The position numbers were made by a program, and so were the translations under genes. Positions 46,546 to 58,500 of a stretch of 64,000 nt of DNA are shown one piece after another. Under the pieces are notes generated by a model. The model saw only the letters and a program-made list of their open reading frames with translations. It was not told where the DNA came from and did not search any database. Each line of letters opens with the position of its first letter. Position 1 is the first letter of the stretch. This DNA is from Cristatella mucedo (lineage: Eukaryota; Bryozoa; Phylactolaemata; Cristatellidae). The stretch covers positions 921,001 to 985,000 of the forward strand of contig WPIO01000104.1 in assembly GCA_009760855.2 (NCBI GenBank), in the 5' to 3' direction.

Positions 46546-47080
46546 TTTAGCTTTTTGTCGTAAATTGTCTGGAGTCCTTTCCAGAACAGGCCAGAGTTGG
46601 CCAGGCTCCGCTAAAGAAGCCTCTGTCTGTGCGCGATCTGCTTATTTATCATCTAACGAGAGTGATTGAACATAGCTGATTGTGATGTAAGACACGTACG
46701 CTCGCTATTCTGGTTGATGGGTACATTTTCATACCACCTAGATGCAAACCTGAAACGTCGCTAATCAGTAATCTTAACGAAATAAATCTAAAGCACCCTT
46801 AAAGACACTAGCACTTTGCAAGCGCTGCAAACGAAAGCTTTCCAAGTTAAAGAAAGTTGAAAGATACAAATCAGCTTATTAAAAAGCTTCATTTACACGA
46901 TCAGATCGTCATGGAGCCGAACTAGAGCAGCAATTAATCTGCCACCCACTGATCGGAATAGATCGATCACTTCAGCAACCGTCTGAGTTCCAGCGTGCTA
47001 TCGGCACACACGTCATATCCGTCTATTGTCGGGGGTCAACTGGCGACTGCTTATGGCAACTTTCCAGTTGGCAGTCTTAC
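46546..47080. other. Mostly unrecognised; one weak LINE-A tail
   Basis: 46785-46850 weakly resembles the LINE-A terminal hairpin on the minus strand (GCACCCTTAAAGACACTAGC). Nothing else identified. Confidence 0.35.
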
Positions 47081-47170
47081 CGGGAGCGGCGGCGGCAGTC
47101 GCGTCCTGGATCGTGCCTGTGTTATGAGCCGCTGTAAATCCTGAGCCGTCGTCGCCGCTCTGTAGGCACG
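47081..47170 (-). CDS. Candidate internal exon, 90 bases, unknown protein
   Basis: On the minus strand both boundaries are strong: TGTGTTCCCTTGCAG|CG and CTCCCG|GTAAGACTG. The length is a multiple of three, so it is symmetric. Two frames are open: phase 1-1 reads CLQSGDDGSGFTAAHNTGTI and continues to an Ala run; phase 0-0 reads RAYRAATTAQDLQRLITQAR. A third frame has a stop. Flanking exons were not found. The splice context is the best of any unassigned candidate in the window. Confidence 0.45.
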
Positions 47171-47413
47171 CTGCAAGGGAACACAGTGTAAGCGCAGAAA
47201 AGCTACATTTGTAACCAGAGCTCTTGCTCTTCGAGTTTCTCTAGGTGGAGGTGCGCTATTCGGAGCTTTTTCTTAGCTCCTATAAGCTATTTGCATCCGC
47301 TTCGCTATCGCCGCCGCAGAAATAGAGAACAGAATCACATGGCAGCATAGATATATGTAAGTATATCTATATATTAACATACTATATATATATATATATA
47401 TCCTAATAAATAA

Positions 47414-48112
47414 ATGTATATATTATACACGTGCGTTCAGTGCTGTCACGTGACGCTGGCTCGCTCCTCGGCGCCACACTGTGGTGGTCGCGCGTCCAGC
47501 GTACTCGGTATTTCACTGCTCTTGCTATTTTTTAAATTCACCTCGCGTAGCCTTCGAAAAAATGTTTTCGCCGTGGACGAGTTTCGTAGAATATACACAG
47601 TTTACAAATTAGGAGACTCTCTGCGGAAAAACTGTAAGCAATTGCCCGCGGCAGTAACGCCCGGACTTACGAGAAGTTGTCGACGATACATCCGCAACTT
47701 GCACCGGTAGACCACGCGGTTGATTTGGTCGTCGATTATTGGCTGCCATCTCTGGCTGCACGTTGGGAGCTCTTAACAAAGATGCTGGCAATTCGTTCAA
47801 GCTAGAGATTTGGCCGCATGCGCCTTTTATAGAGAGTTTAGCAATGCTCTTTTTAATACGATTTGTTGCTTCAAGATAAATTACCGAATATCTAAGCGAT
47901 CAAAAACTTACTCAAAGCTTCGCATGCGTAAATATTTCTTTGTACTCCATCCAGTAGATTTGCAACAGTCGTTCTCTTTTGATGAATCGATAAATTGTTT
48001 GCTCAGGGTGAAGTTTTACGGGCCGCACTTATGCCATCGCCTGGCAATCCTTTCGAATCCGGCGAAGCGAGTTCCTAAAACACTATTCGGCGAGCGTTAC
48101 GCGACGACGTAA
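47414..48112 (+). other. Two open frames, uncertain
   Basis: 47414-47710 is an ATG frame of 98 residues, its second half basic (FAVDEFRRIYTVYKLGDSLR). 47810-48112 is open for 100 codons without an early ATG (RKYFFVLHPVDLQQSFSFDE). Base composition is not GC-biased, so long open frames are less expected by chance here, but no domain or splice chain is visible. Confidence 0.25.
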
Positions 48113-48257
48113 GGGAAATCAATTGGGTCAGAATAGGTCCGCTGATTTCATAAGTGCCCCAGGAACGCTGTCGGCAGCGGCGCCTGAGATAAGAGTCCTT
48201 TGCCGCAAACGCAGCGAGCGTAAAGGGTGCGTAACCAAGTGAAATGTGCGCCGGAAT

Positions 48258-48337
48258 ATATATATATATATAATATATAATATATAATATAATATATATA
48301 TAATATAATATAATATATATATATATATTATATATAT

Positions 48338-48369
<32 letters not shown>

Positions 48370-48372
48370 TCC
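48258..48372. repeat. (TA)n/(AATATAT)n tract with inverted ends
   Basis: Pure A/T for about 115 bases, framed by CCGGAATATAT on the left and ATATATTCCGG on the right, making the tract a large imperfect palindrome. It lies immediately before the LINE-A copy. Confidence 0.9.
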
Positions 48373-48384
48373 GGTTCTTTTCAC

Positions 48385-49521
48385 GGTTTATACTCTGCCT
48401 CTTGCTGATGTGATTGCCAAGCGCAATCTAGGCTTTCACTTCTATGCGGATGACACTCAGTTGTACCTTTGCTTTGATCCCTCCCAGCCTTCGAGCACCT
48501 CAAATTCTCTAAACTCACTAGCTGCATGCATTGATGACATCCGCACATGGATGGCAGCAAATTTTCTAAAACTAAACGATGACAAAACTAACTCACTAGT
48601 TATGGGCAAACCCAGTGTGATTCAGAGATTGGAAAGGCTGACTCTCAAAATTGGCTCTGCCAGCATTTCTCCAGAGTTTAATCAGCTCGAAATCTAGGTG
48701 TCATATTCCAAAGCGACCTCTCGTTAGACGACCATATCAGCTCCACAGTCAAATCCGCCTATTTTCAGCTTCATAACATTGCTAAAAGTCGGGCTTGTTT
48801 AGATAAAGATACCACATCTAAGTTGGTCCATGCATTCGTGACATCCCGTCTCGACTTCTGCAACTCACTGCTTACTGGCTTACCAGCATGTGCGATCAGG
48901 CGATTGCAGCTGGTGCAAAACTCGGCAGCTAGACTTGTCTGTCGTGAGCATCGCAGTTGCCACATTACTCCACTTCTCGCCGACCTGCACTGGCTACCTG
49001 TCAAGCAACAGATTGACTTCAAGGTTTTGTCGCTCACTTTTAGGTCCCTTCATTCTATGACTCCAGCCTATCTGTCAAATATACTCCCCCATCAGGCCAA
49101 GCATCGTACCACCCGCTTTTCGGAATCCAACAGTCTAGAAATACCTCGCATAAACCTTAAATCCTTTGGAGACCGTGCATTTAGTTCGTATGCTTCCAAA
49201 GCCTGGAACTCCCTCCCGACCTGCGTCAGAACATCCCCTGACCTGACCACATTTAAAAGGAAACTAAAAAAACACCTATTTAGGACAGCATTTAGTGGGT
49301 CCCTGTGATTCGTCCTTGATGTGCTTATGCGTGCTGACACTGTGCATGCTGCCACTAACCACATTTGCATGCTGACCCTGTGCATGTCACCCCTAACCAT
49401 GTTATTCGTTTTGTTTGTTTTTCAAGCATGATTTTACTTACCATTCAATTGCATTTCACTTTGCAGCAAATGTAAAGCGCCTAGAGAGAGATTAAGTTCT
49501 CTAAGGGCGCTTTATCAAGTG

Positions 49522-49522
<1 letters not shown>
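48385..49522 (+). mobile_element. LINE-A, best preserved copy
   Basis: Includes the RT catalytic block (HFYADDTQLYLCFDPS at about 48440) and MAANFLKLNDDKT. After one frameshift near 48680 an open frame runs to 49308 through the RT C-terminus. The 3' UTR (CACCCCTAACCATG), terminal hairpin and (TA)n tail follow. It lacks the endonuclease and N-terminal RT, so it is 5'-truncated and non-autonomous. Confidence 0.9.

Positions 49523-49600
<78 letters not shown>
49523..49600. repeat. (TA)n at the 3' end of LINE-A
   Basis: Pure (TA)n of about 75 bases in place of the usual ATT-repeat tail. Confidence 0.95.
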
Positions 49601-49601
<1 letters not shown>

Positions 49602-49924
49602 CGATCTGGTTCTTACTGCTTACCGTTCCAGAATCGCTACCAACCGAAATCGCCACGGTAATCGGATTGATTTGACCCAGCGCTAGACGCTTCGCGTGGC
49701 TTGTTCGACTGGAGGAGCTAACGCTGCGAGCGCCTTCACTAGCCGTAGCCTTTCCTACGACGCTTGTCTGTGGTAGCGGGGCTTTTGCAGTGGAAACGCA
49801 GGGTGGCAGGAATGTACATGATTCACTTTTGGGATAATATATCTATCAGGAGTCGTAAGTGCGACTTAAAGCCAGGAACTTTAGGCAGAAGTTTGAACTT
49901 GAAAGAACCGTTTAGTCACTGTGA

Positions 49925-50034
49925 TGTAATATAATGTAATATAATGTATCTCCGTCAGTAACTCCACAAAGTCATAAAGACCATGTGGGCGTTACGCAGG
50001 AGAGTTTTGTATAGCGCACTCACAGCCTAAGCGG
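49925..50034 (-). mobile_element. LINE-B 3' tail
   Basis: ATGTAATAT repeats, then CTCCGTCAGTAACTCCACAA and GCGCACTCACAGCCTAAGCG: only the last 100 bases of the element. Confidence 0.8.
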
Positions 50035-50137
50035 CGGGAAACTTTGCCTGCGCCTGCCCTTAATAACTAGAGCACCATCTAGCGAAAGAGTTGCAACCGG
50101 CTGCTAGCTGCTTCCTCGCCCTATCGGACAATGTCCA

Positions 50138-50554
50138 CTAGACAAATCTGGAGGTGACAGCTGAGGTGAGCGTGCTGCTATCCGCATCGGCCACCAGTGC
50201 CGGCCATCGTGGGATAGGTGTCTTCCAAGACATTGGGTAGAAGCGAAAGGGGTATTTCGGCGAATGGGGATTTACACCGCGCTCATAGCACGGCATTTCA
50301 CGGGTGACCGCGCCTAGACTAGCAGGGGGCGGCGCGGGCGGGTTACGGGGGCTCAGGCCAGTGTTTATCTGTGAGCACTCGCCGATCGGAGCCTCGCTTT
50401 GGATCGGCTGTGCCTGATGAGTGATTGGTGACTCGCTGTTTCGGTCGCGTGCATGAACGTGAAGCCGTCGCTGTGCGTCAATGTTCCGACTAGCTTCAAT
50501 GCGTGCTAGTCCAAAAACGTTTCGAGAGTGAAATTGCTCACTGTAAGTACTCAT
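50138..50554 (-). CDS. Open frame, 138 residues, unknown protein
   Basis: Starts at ATG (MSTYSEQFHSRNVFGLARIE) and ends TAG. Balanced composition with a Pro-rich segment (SPRNPPAPPPASLG) and an aromatic segment (YPFRFYPMSWKTPIPRWPAL). Not low-complexity, not LINE, no transmembrane segment or signal peptide. A GTGAGC 13 bases into the frame could be a donor for a different gene structure. I do not recognise a family. Confidence 0.35.
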   Translation of the reverse strand: MSTYSEQFHSRNVFGLARIEASRNIDAQRRLHVHARDRNSESPITHQAQPIQSEAPIGECSQINTGLSPRNPPAPPPASLGAVTREMPCYERGVNPHSPKYPFRFYPMSWKTPIPRWPALVADADSSTLTSAVTSRFV

Positions 50555-50628
50555 TATCGCAAAATCTGGCAGTCAAGCACGACTTAGCCACGCATGCAAT
50601 TTCATGGTGTCAAAAAAGGAATTCTCAG

Positions 50629-50757
50629 CTGATTATATGGTCTTATTTATATAGCGATAAATAGCCCCAGTGACTAGCTGTACCGCTTGCACTAGGCAAT
50701 ACAGATTCACCTGCTGCAGGACTCGTATCCAGGACCTGGGTCATTAAGTGCGTTGGG
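50629..50757 (-). mobile_element. SINE-A, diverged
   Basis: Tail CAGCTGATTATATGG, TATAGCGATAAATAGCC, and head region with CTGCAGGACTCGTATCC and GACCTGGGTCATTAAG. Confidence 0.6.
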
Positions 50758-51059
50758 GGTTGCATGACCGTGAGGTCATGTCTCTGTCACAGTCATTCTA
50801 AGAAAAATAAATACTTGGCTTCGGCTATACTCAGTGCAGTCTTTAAGACCGGCCTGCATTGAAAGCTTGACCTACATAATTTTGAATGCTAGTCTTTAAG
50901 TGCGGGTCATTAGGTACAATGTGGTCACATGACTATGAGGCCGTGTCTCTATTACAATCAACATAAGAAAAGTAAATTTTGAATGCCAGTCCTAAAGGTG
51001 GGAGAGTTCGAGTCCCTAAGCAAAATTTCTCAGATTCCCGCTAGCTCTGCATCGTTTAC

Positions 51060-51600
51060 GATCAAGCAACGCATCGACTTCAAGGTTTTGTCACTCACTT
51101 TTAGGTCACTGCATTCTTTGGCTCCAGCCTACCTATTAGGTCTACTGCCCCACCTGGATAAGCATCATACCGGCCGGTTTTTGGGATCTCATCATTTACC
51201 TACACTTCGAGCGAACCTCAAATCCTTTGGAGACCACGCCTTTAGTTAGCAAGCTCCCAAAGTCAGGAACTCACTCTCGACTTCCGTCGTGACATCCCCT
51301 GACTTGCCCAAATTTAAAAAGAAATTAAAAACGCATTTATGTATCACAGTATTTAGTGGGTCCCTGCAGTTCGTCCTTTATGTGCGTATGCGTGCTGACT
51401 CTGTGCACGCTGCCACTAACCATATTTGCATGCTGACCATACGCATGCCACCCCTAACCATGTTACAATTGTTGTCCATTGAGCATGCTACCGCTAATCA
51501 TTTGATTGCGCTTGCTTTACAGAAAATGTAAAGTGAATAGAAAAAGATTGAGTTCTATGATGTTGCCACAAAAAATAAATTGTTATTATTATTATTTATG
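51060..51600 (+). mobile_element. LINE-A, 3' end fragment
   Basis: RT C-terminal segment (IKQRIDFKVLSLTFRSLHSL), then 3' UTR (GCCACTAACCATATTTGCAT) and a decayed hairpin ending in ATT repeats. Confidence 0.8.
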
Positions 51601-52044
51601 ATAGTTATAGTTTTACTTAAGGGGTACACCTACGATTGGTAGCATGTCGAAACTATCAAGGTAGATAGTTTAAAAATCTCATTTGTATCTAAAAAATACG
51701 CATCTGTATAGTATAATTCAATACTTGTACGTTTTGGAGTTCATGGCTTATGATTTGCTGGTTGGATTTTGTATTATTTTTTTGGGTTTGGGTTTTGGGA
51801 TTAGAGTTGAGGTTGAAGGGTCTAGGAATTAGCGTTAGGTATTTGAGAGAAACTCTAAATGGAGAAGGTAACGGCTTTATTTGACACAAATGCAAGCATA
51901 CGCCGGAGAACCTTGTTGAGCATCCCGCTATGAGTACTGTGCTGCCCCCAGCAGACCGGACATTGCTGCAAGAATAAACGACGCCGCATTGGCTGCTGCC
52001 AAAATGGCGGCTGCCAATGCTCCCGAGAAGCTACAGCTGAGCAC

Positions 52045-52050
52045 TATAAG
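52045..52050 (+). promoter_or_regulatory. TATA-like box
   Basis: TATAAG within GAGCACTATAAGGGCG, about 190 bases before an ATG-initiated frame. A weak single-motif inference. Confidence 0.25.
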
Positions 52051-52236
52051 GGCGACCCGCCGAGGCCGCCAGGGCTACGCAGCTTTCGCGACCCGGCTTC
52101 TGGAAGTTTCTCCGGAGGTGGGCGGGACGAGGGTAGCCGCCATTTTCATAGGCACGACAAAGCCACCACTTTTTTCTTTTAGAGACGGCGAAAGAGGCTG
52201 ACTGGGCGGTGCGCCTACGGCGGGCTGCACGCGTTC

Positions 52237-52569
52237 ATGGTTGGTTGTTATACGGGGCCACGGTGGTTTTTTAAACAAAGGAGACACCGCACGTTTAGAG
52301 AGGTTCAACAGCTAGTTAGAGTTCTGTTTAATAGGCGCGAAAAAGGCTTCCGCCAGCGGCGCTCCTTCGACGCCGAGAGTCTTAAGACATTGAGTGCATC
52401 GGTTTTGTCTGCAGATGACGAAATAAAAAGGGTCTGCACGTGCAGCGTCAACGACTTTTCCCCGGATGCACCACTAGCAAGACCTTTTAAGATGCAGCCT
52501 CGGAAGTCTGCAGGAAAGTCTGCCGGCAAGTCGGCCGTAAAGATTTCCGGGAAGTCGGCCAAAAAGTAA
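52237..52569 (+). CDS. Lys-rich-tail open frame, 110 residues, unknown
   Basis: ATG start (MVGCYTGPRWFFKQRRHRTF), a basic N-terminal half, an acidic middle (SADDEIKRVC) and a C-terminal run of KSAGK-type repeats ending SGKSAKK. A TATA-like box and a T-rich acceptor-like TTTTTTCTTTTAG (52170-52182) lie upstream, so a short leader intron is possible. The basic repetitive tail would suit a nucleic-acid-binding or nuclear protein; this is inference. The repeat DNA continues beyond the stop. Confidence 0.35.
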   Translation: MVGCYTGPRWFFKQRRHRTFREVQQLVRVLFNRREKGFRQRRSFDAESLKTLSASVLSADDEIKRVCTCSVNDFSPDAPLARPFKMQPRKSAGKSAGKSAVKISGKSAKK

Positions 52570-52608
52570 ATCGGAAAGTCTGTCGGAAAGTCGGCCGGCC
52601 AAGCCGAC
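52498..52608. repeat. 12-bp-type tandem repeat (GGAAAGTCTGCC)
   Basis: Imperfect units AAGTCTGCAGGA, AAGTCTGCCGGC, AAGTCGGCCGTA and so on. They encode the KSAG repeats and then run past the stop codon at 52567-52569. Confidence 0.85.
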
Positions 52609-52871
52609 TACGGCTCGCTACGGCCATCTCCACATGGACGCGGTCGGTCTTGACTAAAAGGTCTACGAGGACCGTTCAATCTGCACCGTTCGATCTGTCG
52701 CGGAACGATCTGTGCAGCTCCCTCGAGACGGCGCGCACTCGAGGCGCCTTTTCATAGGACGCCAACTGCATTTTAGATGCACACTCTTTTTTGCAGAAGG
52801 TGGTTATAAGAAGTCTGCCCGCGCCGCCCCCCTTTGGCGAGCAGCCACTCCGCTGCCCGTCGCCGGACGGA

Positions 52872-53020
52872 GCGCCGCGCTGGTTTGGCTAAGCGATTAA
52901 GGCTGTCACCTAGAACTAAGGTCAAGGTGAATGCACGTGATGACCGAGGTCGTGGGCTCGAGCCCCGTGGCATATGTGCAGTGCCTGAATACAATTTACG
53001 TTCCCCTAGGGCGCTATACG

Positions 53021-53022
<2 letters not shown>
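52872..53022 (+). mobile_element. SINE-B, diverged
   Basis: CGCGCTGGTTTGGCTAAGCG head with a small insertion, GTGGGCTCGAGCCCCGTGG, then the GTGCCTGAATA...GGGCGCTATACG hairpin ending in (TA)n. Confidence 0.75.
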
Positions 53023-53087
<65 letters not shown>

Positions 53088-53088
53088 C

Positions 53089-53141
<53 letters not shown>

Positions 53142-53195
53142 CATACATACATATATATATATACATACATACATACATACATATATACATATATT
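53023..53195. repeat. (TA)n / (ATAC)n microsatellite
   Basis: Grows from the AT-rich 3' end of the preceding SINE-B. Tyr/Ile frames on both strands are artefacts. Confidence 0.95.
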
Positions 53196-53214
53196 TTATT
53201 TTTTTTCAATAGTT

Positions 53215-54294
<1,080 letters not shown>

Positions 54295-55295
54295 CGCAAT
54301 AAGCATCGCCGCAGCAGCAGCGCTACATACGGCGCACAAAGAAGGACGCTGCTGCTGCTGCTGTAACGCTGCAACACCTGCTGAGGTCAGCAAGAGAGAT
54401 TAAGGGGTCGGCGAGGAAGTAAAACTAGGAAGTGCAGGGCTAGCCAACATGGGTCAAGGCTGCTCTGGGCATTAAGAGTGGCGAACTTGTCCTGCCGATT
54501 AAAACTTTTTGCTATTTTAAAAAACTCCCAAGTAATTTAAATATGCTAAAAATATATAATGTTTGTTGAATTTCAAGAATTTTTTTCACCAAACCCCCCC
54601 CCGCGTGGATGCCAACAGGAGCTACATCCATATGGTGCGCCTGGCAGCTGCTTCCTGTGGCAGTGGCGCAAAGGCAGCACGATTCGAAGGCGCCAACACT
54701 CGAAGGCAGCAGGACTCTGACTTCGCAATCCCCTGACTGGGATTCAAAGTTCGCACTGTTCAGGAGGACTGAGCACACTACTCCTGCGCAGTGGGAGCGC
54801 ACCACTGCGCCGCTCGTTCCAATGAGCTCGTACCGAGTTCAACGACTCGTACCAGGGCTCGAGAGTATCTCGTAGAAGCTGCATTGAACAGCGCTTTCGA
54901 TGCGATCCGGCGACGCGCTGCGTGAAGTCAGCGCTTCGCTATCGCCGCGTGCGCGGCTACCTTGCCCGTGAACACGATTCGACGCGCCTTGAAAAAACAT
55001 TAATGTTGCCTTTGGACGCGGGCTTGCTACGCGATTCGCTGTTTGAATAGCTTCGCCGCGTCGCAGATAGGGCGCTATCACTCGCGAGGACACGTGACTC
55101 CCGACTCACCTAAACCCGATCGGGGAGGCGTCGCAGCCAGCGGGCGAACGCACGGCCGCGCAGCAGCAGCAGCAGCGTCACCCGCCGAGAAGCCGCCGCC
55201 GCCGTGAGCTCGCGCGACTGCGAAAATGGCTGCCGCCGCCGGCGCGTGATCGCGGCGCCGCGCAGCGAGCGGGACGCTCGGTCCGTCCGCGAGCC
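54295..55295 (+). promoter_or_regulatory. Upstream region of the GTPase gene
   Basis: 54295-54870 shows nothing recognisable apart from CTG/CAG runs. From about 54900 CpG density rises steadily into the first coding exon, consistent with a CpG-type promoter. No TATA box placed. Confidence 0.35.
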
Positions 55296-55500
55296 ATGTC
55301 TCGCCTCGACGAGGAGCGCCTTCGCGTCAAGCTGATCGTGATTGGCAACGCCGGCGCCGGAAAGTCGTCGCTCGTGAGGAAGTACGTCCACGACGACTTC
55401 CGCGGCGATCAGAGGCGCACCAGCGTAGCCAACACCGAGCTGAAAACGGTCGTCGGCCGGAGAGGGAAGACGGTCGACGTCGAAATATGGGACACCGCCG
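55296..55500 (+). CDS. GTPase gene, exon 1 (P-loop, switch I, WDTA)
   Basis: ATG in a GCGAGCCATGTC context. Ends GACACCGCCG|GTGAGC in phase 1, splitting the Gly codon of WDTAG. Third positions are almost all G or C. Confidence 0.92.
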
Positions 55501-58500
55501 GTGAGCGCCGCGCGCAGGCAACCCCGCCCGCCGAGCGACGGCGGCGCCTCGCGCCGCTGTCCGCCGCTTTCGCGCTATCGCGCCGACGGCGCAACGCGAT
55601 CTGCGATCGCCAGCGCGCGATCGGCGATCGCCCGCGCCGCAGCTGCGACCTGCCCGAGCGAGGTGCCGCCCGCGCTCGGCGTCGCCTTGAGGCTCGAGCG
55701 CCCAGCGACCGATTCGGGGCAGCGACTCGCGCAGCGACTCTCTCGTTGCTCCACGCCCTTCGTCCTCGCCCTTCGTCCTCGCCCTCGTTCTCGCCCTCCT
55801 CCCCTTCCTCCTTCTCCTCTTCCTGCGATGGCTCGCCGCAGCTCCGACTCCGCGGAGGAGTCAGAGCTGCGGCTCGAATTGCCACGCCCCTCGCTCGCGC
55901 CGGCCGGCGTTCCGCTCGCCCGACGAGAGAAGCTCGCGGTCCGCGCGGTCCGCGCGAGCCCGACGAGTTGCATCGTTGTGCGACGGCGCTAGCGTTCGCG
56001 CTCGGGCGCCCGTTCGTCCGTCCGTCTTGGAACGGACAGGTCCCGAGATCGTGGGTTCGAATCCTGCGGCGGCCGATCTTTTTTTGCGGCCGAAAGCGGT
56101 GGCGATGGCCTTTCAGGCTCTTTCGTCGCCAAGAAAATCCATTGTCAGGGGGCGGGGCGGGGCGGGGCGGGACTAGCGAATCGGTTACGTCGTCGCGCGT
56201 GAGCGCGAGCGTGACGGAAGCGCGACGATGCGTGCACGACGATCAACGTCAAAACTTCCGGTCTGACGCCCGCCAAGTTTCCTGCGATGCGACGGGCAAG
56301 CGCCTTTTCGGCTGGTCTTGGCTGGGCGGGAGGACATCCATCCATCCATCCATCCATCCATCCATCCATCCTGCAGCGCCTGGCCTATGAGCGTCGAGCC
56401 ATCGAGCCCCTCGCGATTCAACTGCGACCGCATTTTCTCTCCATCGCCTGAGTGAGCGGGCGATTTCGGCGTCGCGCGGTACGACGCGATGAAAGTTCAA
56501 CTGGCCTGGCCTCACTGAGTCTAGAATTGATTCTTCACGAGACTTTTTGGGATTCCTCGACAAGTGACTGTCGAAGACGCGCGCCACCAGATACTACGCT
56601 GACGGTCCAACCTTGCCTAGTAGCCCAGTGTTGCGAAGCAGAGGTTCAAGTATAAGAAATTGAGAGTTGATGAGTAATTAGAACATTATTTAATAGAAAT
56701 TCTAGAGTTGGCTGAACCATAATAGGATATATATATATATATATATACAAATAGGTATATTTATAATATTCATAAGCAATTACTATATACATATATATAT
56801 ATATTATAATAACTAACTACAATAATAAATGATATATAAATAGATACAGCGTAAAATCCCGAATAACTAATGAGGATAATATACAAAATTTGTTCAGAGC
56901 CCTAAGAGAACGAACGCTCATTCTAGGCACTTTTACCTACGATGAAAAGGAAGCAGGTCAATCAAAGGTGAAGGCTAGTGATCGCGTACACAATTTCAGC
57001 TCGTGCATACACCCAAAGAACATTGCACGCGGATGGAGTGAATTCTATGATGAGCAGGTGAGTTTATAGCTTCTTTTCTTATTTCGTCAAGTCAGAGAAT
57101 GTCGTGATGTCGTCGGGAAAATATGAGTTCCAGGTTTTCGAAGCGTAACAGATGAAGGCTCGGTCAACAAAGAATTCAGGGTTAGAGGTTAGAGGCTAAA
57201 TGCTAAATGACTGAAGTAGGAAGAAGAGCTGGGTGAAAAGTGCCGAAGTCCATGATTGGACGGCGTCACAACAAGTAACTAAGCACGCTTTCACCAGCCT
57301 AGCGACAGCCGACTTCTTAGCTCTCCTCCAGTCACGTGCTCTGCCGCAACGCCTGCACCTCTCGGAACGCAGCCGTCTCGCAGTTTGGCACTAGATAGAT
57401 ATCATTTGGTAATGGAGCCTTCAGAACTCCAGTGCATTGAGAGTGCAGGATACTCGCTACCTCTACCGCCTCTGCCCGCCTGACTTTGCTGAGCTTAATT
57501 ATTGTTATGCTTCTATTTAGACGCGTCTAAATTGACGCGTCTATTTAGACGCGTCAATTTAGACGCGTCTGTTAAGACGCGCCAGTTCCACACAGCTTTC
57601 TTGGCGTCATCCCAGTGAACTTGCTTTTCCTTATGCGTTTCCTTATGCGTGCTTATACGCGCACCACTCAGAGCATGCTATTAATCAGAATATCTAACCC
57701 GTCCTATCAATAAGAGGCGCCAGTGTCTGTCTGTGCGCTTGCTGCGTGCTTGTGCATGCCGAGCTGGTTTGGTCTAGCGGTTAAGGTGCTCGCCCCGACT
57801 AAGGTCTGACTGAGGTCTTGGGCTCGAGCCCCGAGGCATATGTGAAGCGCCTGAATAGAGATTAATTTCTCTTGGGGTGCTCTATAAATGAATTATATTA
57901 TTTATATTTGTCTAAGCAGGATATCATCATAGCGTCTCGAGAATCCCTTTGTTATTTAGCTTCTCCTTCAGCCTGGCGCCTTGACAGACATAATAATATA
58001 ATGATAATAATAATAATAATAATGCACTTGATAAAGCGCCCTCAGAGAACTCAATCTCTCTCTAGGCGCTTTACATTTGCTGCAAAGGGAAATGCACTTG
58101 AATGGTGAGTAATATCATGCAGACTTTTCGTTCTCTCAGAGGGCTATACCAAAAGACACTATATAATTTATTATCATTATTATTACAATTACTATTATTG
58201 AGATTGGCGGGATTCTGACGTAACTCGCGCGCTGCGGCGCGCGTGCAGTAGCAGAGCTCGGCGAACGGCGTAACGCGAGTGCCGGCACGCAGCGAGCCTG
58301 TTTTCCACTCTTCCGGCGTTTGACCCGAGCAGGACAAGAGCGGTACGACAGCCTGACCGGAAACTACTACCGCGGAGCCGACGGCTGCCTCATCGTCTAC
58401 GACGTTCTCAAACAGCCGTCGTTCGACGCCGTCCAAAAGTGGTGAGTGCCCGGTCGCTAGGCACACTAGCGCGAGCACTCTCACGCGAGGTGCGCTCGCG

